Positions 7,071-10,560 of a stretch of 10,560 nucleotides of DNA are shown in pieces (within the stretch, counting starts at the first letter, position 1; each line of letters begins with the position of its first letter). The notes below the pieces were generated by a model. That model made no database searches and was not told where the DNA came from. It was given only the letters and a program-made list of their open reading frames with translations. The position numbers and the translations under genes were made by a program. The DNA lies in assembly GCA_029932895.1 (NCBI GenBank), contig JAOZPF010000008.1, positions 1 to 10,560 on the forward strand. The letters run 5' to 3'. Origin of the DNA: Anaerolineae bacterium. Its GTDB lineage: Bacteria; Chloroflexota; Anaerolineae; B4-G1; DUEL01.

Positions 7071-7103
7071 TTCGCAATTCGCAATTCGCAATTCGCAATT
7101 CGC
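7069..7103 (+). repeat. Five exact tandem copies of AATTCGC
   Basis: The 7-bp unit AATTCGC occurs five times without mismatch at 7069-7075, 7076-7082, 7083-7089, 7090-7096 and 7097-7103. The first unit supplies the last two bases of the acsE TAA stop, and the array ends 14 bases before the folD ATG, just before its AGGAGG. Short AT/GC heptamers of this kind recur between genes in some genomes, usually as slippage-prone arrays. Nothing suggests it is coding. It may only be spacer, or its copy number may alter acsE-folD coupling; that part is inference. Confidence 0.95.
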
Positions 7104-7117
7104 ATCAGGAGGGACTG

Positions 7118-8005
7118 ATGACCGCGACACTGATTGATGGTAAGGCGACCGCCGCCGCGATTCACGACGAGGTCCGGGCCGAGGTCGAACAACTGCAGGC
7201 CGAGCACGGCATTGTGCCTGGGCTGGCGACGGTGTTGGTGGGGGATAACCCCGCCTCCCAGTTTTATGTCCGCTCCAAGCAGAAGCGGTGCGCCGAGGTC
7301 GGTATCCGCTCCTTTGGACACAAGCTTCCTGAGGATGCTACCCAGGAAGAGGTGGAGGGGTTGGTAGCGGACCTGAACAGCAACCCAGAGGTGAACGGCA
7401 TCCTGGTCCAGTTGCCGCTACCCAAACATCTGGATGAGGAACGTGTTCTGGCTGCCATCGGCATTGATAAGGATGTGGATGGCTTTCATCCGGTGAACAT
7501 TGGCCGGCTGACGATGAAGGGGCGCGAGCCAATGTTCGTCCCCTGCACTCCGGCCGGCTGTATCGAACTGCTCGATCGGTACGGCGTTGAAATTGCGGGC
7601 AAGGAGGCAGTGATTCTGGGACGCAGCAACATCGTTGGTCTGCCTGTGGCGATGCTCCTGCTGCACCGGAATGCCACCATCACTATCTGCCATTCCCGCA
7701 CCAAGGACCTGGCGGCGACCTGCCGCCGTGCTGATATCCTCATCGCCGCTGTGGGCCGCCCCCAGATGGTCGAGGGGGACTGGATCAAGCCCGGCGCGGC
7801 CGTGATCGACGTTGGCATCAACAGGGTGGATGACCCCACGGCTAAACGGGGCTACCGCATCGTCGGCGATGTTGACTTCCAGGCGGCGGTGGAGGTGGCG
7901 GGTTATATCACCCCCGTTCCGGGCGGCGTCGGTCCGATGACCATCGCTATGCTCCTGCGCAATACATTGACCTCGGCCAAGCGGGCGGCGGGTTTGATCC
8001 CCTGA
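7118..8005 (+). CDS. folD: Bifunctional methylene-THF dehydrogenase / methenyl-THF cyclohydrolase, FolD
   Basis: This 295-residue FolD interconverts 10-formyl-THF, 5,10-methenyl-THF and 5,10-methylene-THF in the methyl branch of the pathway. Tyr50 and Lys54 of the YVxxK motif, Gln98 in GILVQLPLP and Asp121 in DKDVDGFHP are the family's substrate-site and catalytic residues, at the same positions as in the E. coli enzyme. The Rossmann segment has GRSNIVGLPVA (168-178), and the C-terminal signature PVPGGVGPMTIAMLL is intact. Length is normal. NADP versus NAD preference cannot be told from the sequence by eye. The start is ATG 7118 with AGGAGG at 7107-7112, 5 bases upstream, directly after the heptamer array. 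Its position between acsE and hdrCB ties it to C1 metabolism rather than only housekeeping folate supply. Confidence 0.97.
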   Translation: MTATLIDGKATAAAIHDEVRAEVEQLQAEHGIVPGLATVLVGDNPASQFYVRSKQKRCAEVGIRSFGHKLPEDATQEEVEGLVADLNSNPEVNGILVQLPLPKHLDEERVLAAIGIDKDVDGFHPVNIGRLTMKGREPMFVPCTPAGCIELLDRYGVEIAGKEAVILGRSNIVGLPVAMLLLHRNATITICHSRTKDLAATCRRADILIAAVGRPQMVEGDWIKPGAAVIDVGINRVDDPTAKRGYRIVGDVDFQAAVEVAGYITPVPGGVGPMTIAMLLRNTLTSAKRAAGLIP

Positions 8006-8066
8006 TCGGTCGTTGCCGGTCGTCAGGCTTGAACGCGGCGGCTTTGCTGGCGCGATAGGAGCTGGT

Positions 8067-8471
8067 ATGCGTACAACAATATCGATCAAAAAGGTGCATA
8101 GCGACTTTGTCCGCCAGATCGAAGAGATCAGCGGCGAAAACTTGCTCTCCTGTAATCAGTGCGGCAAGTGTAGCGCTGGCTGTCCTGTCGCGGCCCAAAT
8201 GGACCTTCTGCCTAGCCAAGTCATCCGCATGGCCCAGTTGGGGATGGAGGAGGTGTTGGAGAGCAGGACTATCTGGATCTGTGCCTCCTGCCTGACCTGC
8301 GTCACGCGCTGCCCCAAGGGAGTGGACCTGCCACGGCTGATGGAGGCGCTGCGCCAGGTGTCGCTCCGGGCCGGCGTTTCGGAGTTGAACCTGGATCAGT
8401 TGGACCCCGAGCTAGTGCGGGAACTGCCCCAGTTGGCGATCGTCGGCGGATTTAGAAAGTATATGAAATAA
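8067..8471 (+). CDS. hdrC: Heterodisulfide reductase subunit C-like protein (two [4Fe-4S] clusters)
   Basis: From ATG 8067 the product is 134 residues, with AGGAG at 8057-8061, 5 bases upstream. An in-frame TTG at 8013 would add 18 residues of no family resemblance and has no ribosome-binding site, so it is not preferred. Two ferredoxin-type motifs are complete: Cys29, 32, 35, 39 (CNQCGKCSAGCP) and Cys72, 75, 78, 82 (CASCLTCVTRCP). The C-terminal GFRKYMK is typical of HdrC. It is shorter than methanogen HdrC (about 185-190). There is no membrane segment, so it is cytoplasmic. It should pass electrons to HdrB, encoded 10 bp downstream. In acetogens such as Moorella, hdrCBA-like genes near acsE serve the MetVF methylene-THF reductase complex, so a similar electron-transfer role is likely but not shown here. 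Confidence 0.93.
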   Translation: MRTTISIKKVHSDFVRQIEEISGENLLSCNQCGKCSAGCPVAAQMDLLPSQVIRMAQLGMEEVLESRTIWICASCLTCVTRCPKGVDLPRLMEALRQVSLRAGVSELNLDQLDPELVRELPQLAIVGGFRKYMK

Positions 8472-8481
8472 GGGGGGGTAG

Positions 8482-9351
8482 ATGGGCATTCCCTACTATC
8501 CAGGTTGTACGCTCTCTACCAAGGGGCACGGCTACGACGTCTCCGGCCGGGCTGTGGCCAAGGCACTGGGGATGGAGTTGGTCGAACTCCCCGAGTGGCA
8601 GTGCTGTGGCGCTACTTTTCCCCTGGCAACCGATGACTCTATGGCGCTGATTGCGCCCACGCGGGTTCTCCAGCAAGCAGAACGGGAGGGCGAGGAAGTG
8701 GCTGCCCTGTGCGCGATCTGCTACCACGTCCTCAAGCGGACGCAAACGGCGCTGGAGCGGGACCAGGAGATGTTGGAGCGCATCAACTGGTTCACAGAGC
8801 AGGAATACCATGGCAATGTGCGTGTGGTGCACTTTTTGGAGCTCTTGCGCGATAGGCTGGGCTGGGAAGCGCTCGCCGAGCGGGTCACCAGGCCGTTGAA
8901 GGGGTTGCGGGCCGCTCCCTACTATGGTTGTCTTCTCCTTCGTCCCTACGACGAGATCCACCTGGACGACCCAGAGGCCCCTACCATCCTGCACGACCTG
9001 GTCCGGGCATTGGGCGCGGAGCCGGTTGATTTTCCCTACAACCTGGAGTGTTGTGGGTCTTATCTGACGGTGAAAGAACCCGAGATATCCAAACGTCTGT
9101 CGGGGGACATTGTCACCTCGGCGCGGGAGGAGGGAGCTCAGGTGATCGTCACCGCCTGCCCTCTCTGTCACTTTAACCTGGACTACCCGCAGCGGGGGAC
9201 GGGGGGAGGGCGGACTGGCGACGAGGTCCCTATTGTTTATTTCACCCAGTTGATGGCGGTTGCCCTGGGGCTGCCGGAGGAGGACTGGGGGATGGATAAC
9301 CATTATGTGGATCCGCGGGCACTGTTCAAGACAACGGGCAACGAGAAGTGA
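8482..9351 (+). CDS. hdrB: Heterodisulfide reductase subunit B-like protein (two CCG domains)
   Basis: This 289-residue protein has two cysteine-rich CCG domains with all ten expected cysteines: Cys9, 41, 42, 77, 80 in the first and Cys150, 190, 191, 226, 229 in the second (APYYGCLLLRP, LECCGSY, CPLCHFNLD). In methanogen HdrB these bind two noncubane [4Fe-4S] clusters that cleave the CoM-S-S-CoB heterodisulfide. Because both sets are complete, the clusters probably form here too. In a bacterium that lacks those coenzymes the substrate must differ, either another disulfide or a redox partner protein. The start is ATG 8482 after the G-rich AGGGGGGG. A glycine-rich loop (GTGGGRTG) lies after the last cysteines. 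It pairs with hdrC 10 bp upstream. hdrA, the flavin subunit, does not follow; the next gene is an aminotransferase. Confidence 0.94.
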   Translation: MGIPYYPGCTLSTKGHGYDVSGRAVAKALGMELVELPEWQCCGATFPLATDDSMALIAPTRVLQQAEREGEEVAALCAICYHVLKRTQTALERDQEMLERINWFTEQEYHGNVRVVHFLELLRDRLGWEALAERVTRPLKGLRAAPYYGCLLLRPYDEIHLDDPEAPTILHDLVRALGAEPVDFPYNLECCGSYLTVKEPEISKRLSGDIVTSAREEGAQVIVTACPLCHFNLDYPQRGTGGGRTGDEVPIVYFTQLMAVALGLPEEDWGMDNHYVDPRALFKTTGNEK

Positions 9352-9380
9352 AGAGACTCTTGTCGAGCGAGGGGGGCGAG

Positions 9381-10560
9381 GTGAAGTTTAAACTTTTCAT
9401 CCCCGGTCCGTGTGAGGTGGACGAGGAGGTGCTGGCGGCGATGGCTCAGCCCACCCCCCGGCATTACGGCGCAGAGTGGATGGAGGTCTATGACGAGACG
9501 TTGGGCCTTCTGAAGCGGGTTTTCCAGACCGAGAACGACCTCTTTATCGTGCCGGGGTCGGGGTCGGCGCTGCTGGATATGGCTTTGGGCAGTATGCTGG
9601 CGACGGGAGAGACGATCGTCATCGGCGACAACGGCTTTTTCGGTGAACGGCTGCGGGTAATAGCCGAAGCGTATGGGTTGCGGGCCGTCCTCTTTACGGC
9701 TCCCCATGGTCAGCCCCTGGACCCCGATGATCTGCGGCGGACACTGGCCCGGGAGCCGGAGGCGCGGGCGGTGGCGGTGGTCCATCACGAGACCGCCACT
9801 ACCGTGCTCAACCCGCTGCGTGAACTGGCAGAGGTGACGCACGAGGCGGGGATCCCGATCATCGTGGACGGCATTTCCTCTCTGGGCGGTGTGCCGTTGC
9901 CGGTGGACGAGTGGGATATTGACCTCTGTGCGACGGTGGCGAACAAGTGCCTGGAATGTCCGCCCGGCTTGGCGTTGGTCTCTGTCGGACCGCGGGCGTG
10001 GGAGTGGACGGAGCGCCACGCCGGTCAGCCCCACGGTTGGTATCTGAACCTGCTCACCTGGCGGCAGTATGCCATCGACTGGGCTGGCTGGCATCCCTAT
10101 CCGGTCACGCTGCCCACTAACAACATCCTCGGCCTGCGGGTGAGCTTGCAGCGCATCCTGGCTGATGGGTTGGAAGCGCACTATGCCCGCTACCGCCGGG
10201 CGGCCCAGGCGGTCCGCCGAGGATTGGAGGCAGTCGGTTTCGAGATGCTCGTGAACGGTCCTGCTGCCTCACCCATCGCCACGGCGGTTCTGGCGCGCCC
10301 CGAATTCACGGTGCGGGAGCTTTCGTCCTATCTCGCCGAGGTGCACTCGATTCTCATCTCGGGTGGACTGGGGCCGCTGGCTGGCAAGATCTTTCGGGTG
10401 GGGCATATGGGCAAGGCTTCCTCCCCTGAGTACCTGCACGAGTTTCTCTCTGCGGTGGAAGCGTTCTTGCGTCACCGCGGCCTTGCGGTTCCCGAGGGCG
10501 CTGCTTTGGTTGGGCTATCGGAGATAGCGATTCTTTCCCTACGAATGCAACTGTTCTGTA
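9381..10560 (+). CDS. Class V PLP-dependent aminotransferase (alanine/serine-glyoxylate aminotransferase-like), 3' end cut by window
   Basis: The frame is open from GTG 9381 to the window end with no stop, giving at least 393 residues. Family members are usually about 355-400 residues, so only a little is likely to be missing. It starts KFKLFIPGPCEV, the usual N-terminus of the alanine-glyoxylate/serine-pyruvate aminotransferase family. The cofactor pocket shows PGSGSALLDMAL, IVDGISSLGG with Asp163 (pyridine nitrogen contact) and ANKCLECPPGLALVSV with Lys189, the likely Schiff-base lysine. GTG 9381 is preferred because it has a purine-rich GAGGGGGGCGAG just before it and places FIPGP at the normal distance. 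An earlier GTG at 9348, overlapping the hdrB stop, has no clear ribosome-binding site. The substrate cannot be told; serine, alanine, glyoxylate, pyruvate or phosphoserine are possible. It may connect glycine/serine to C1 pools, which is inference from context only. Confidence 0.9.
   Translation, partial: MKFKLFIPGPCEVDEEVLAAMAQPTPRHYGAEWMEVYDETLGLLKRVFQTENDLFIVPGSGSALLDMALGSMLATGETIVIGDNGFFGERLRVIAEAYGLRAVLFTAPHGQPLDPDDLRRTLAREPEARAVAVVHHETATTVLNPLRELAEVTHEAGIPIIVDGISSLGGVPLPVDEWDIDLCATVANKCLECPPGLALVSVGPRAWEWTERHAGQPHGWYLNLLTWRQYAIDWAGWHPYPVTLPTNNILGLRVSLQRILADGLEAHYARYRRAAQAVRRGLEAVGFEMLVNGPAASPIATAVLARPEFTVRELSSYLAEVHSILISGGLGPLAGKIFRVGHMGKASSPEYLHEFLSAVEAFLRHRGLAVPEGAALVGLSEIAILSLRMQLFC

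Noticed and set aside
7069..7103. Tandem repeat as a CRISPR array
   Set aside because: The units are 7 bp, contiguous and without spacers, and there are no cas genes.
7055..7130. Minus-strand peptides containing ELRIANCELRIAN-type repeats
   Set aside because: These are translations of the AATTCGC tandem repeat (three 7-bp units give a 7-residue period) and not real protein repeats.
9194..9210. G-rich run as a possible G-quadruplex
   Set aside because: There are only three separate runs of three or more G close together, it lies inside hdrB where it encodes a Gly-rich loop, and the surrounding DNA is generally G-rich.

Overview
The window is one strand-consistent block of carbonyl-branch Wood-Ljungdahl (reductive acetyl-CoA) genes. 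All nine genes are on the + strand, with short gaps and good Shine-Dalgarno sequences, so most of it is probably one operon. Base composition is high GC. Gene content, Ala/Pro-rich linkers and a 7-bp AATTCGC tandem repeat suggest an uncultured anaerobe, perhaps of the Chloroflexota. That placement is inference; no 16S or other phylogenetic marker is present.

Layout: (1) 1-1917, the 3' part of an acetyl-CoA synthase gene (AcsB, A-cluster domain), fused in frame through an Ala/Pro linker, a short predicted helix and a second linker to a complete corrinoid iron-sulfur protein small subunit (AcsD). (2) 1921-3267, acsC, the CFeSP large subunit. (3) A 127-bp gap with a perfect 13-bp hairpin. (4) 3395-5329, an acsV/RACo-type reductive activator of the corrinoid protein, apparently starting at ATT. 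(5) 5351-6124, a cooC-type nickel-insertion ATPase starting at TTG. (6) 6147-7070, acsE methyltransferase with an extra segment and a CX3CX2C motif. (7) Five AATTCGC repeats. (8) 7118-8005, folD. (9) 8067-8471 and 8482-9351, hdrC and hdrB. (10) 9381 to the window end, a class V aminotransferase cut by the edge.

How they work together: FolD interconverts formyl/methenyl- and methylene-THF. A methylene-THF reductase, not in the window, would give methyl-THF. AcsE moves the methyl group to the cobalt of AcsC/AcsD, and AcsB joins it with CO and CoA to make acetyl-CoA; the whole route can also run in reverse. RACo repairs cobalt that has been oxidised to Co(II), and CooC supports nickel loading of CODH/ACS. 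HdrB/HdrC probably form an electron-transfer module for a neighbouring reductase. acsA, fhs, metF/metV and hdrA are not in the window.

The clearest unusual feature is the AcsB-AcsD fusion, which would physically tether the methyl-carrying corrinoid protein to the acetyl-CoA synthase active site. Smaller points are the ATT start of the RACo gene, the perfect hairpin between structural and activator genes, the cysteine motif and insertion in AcsE, and the heptamer array overlapping the acsE stop codon.
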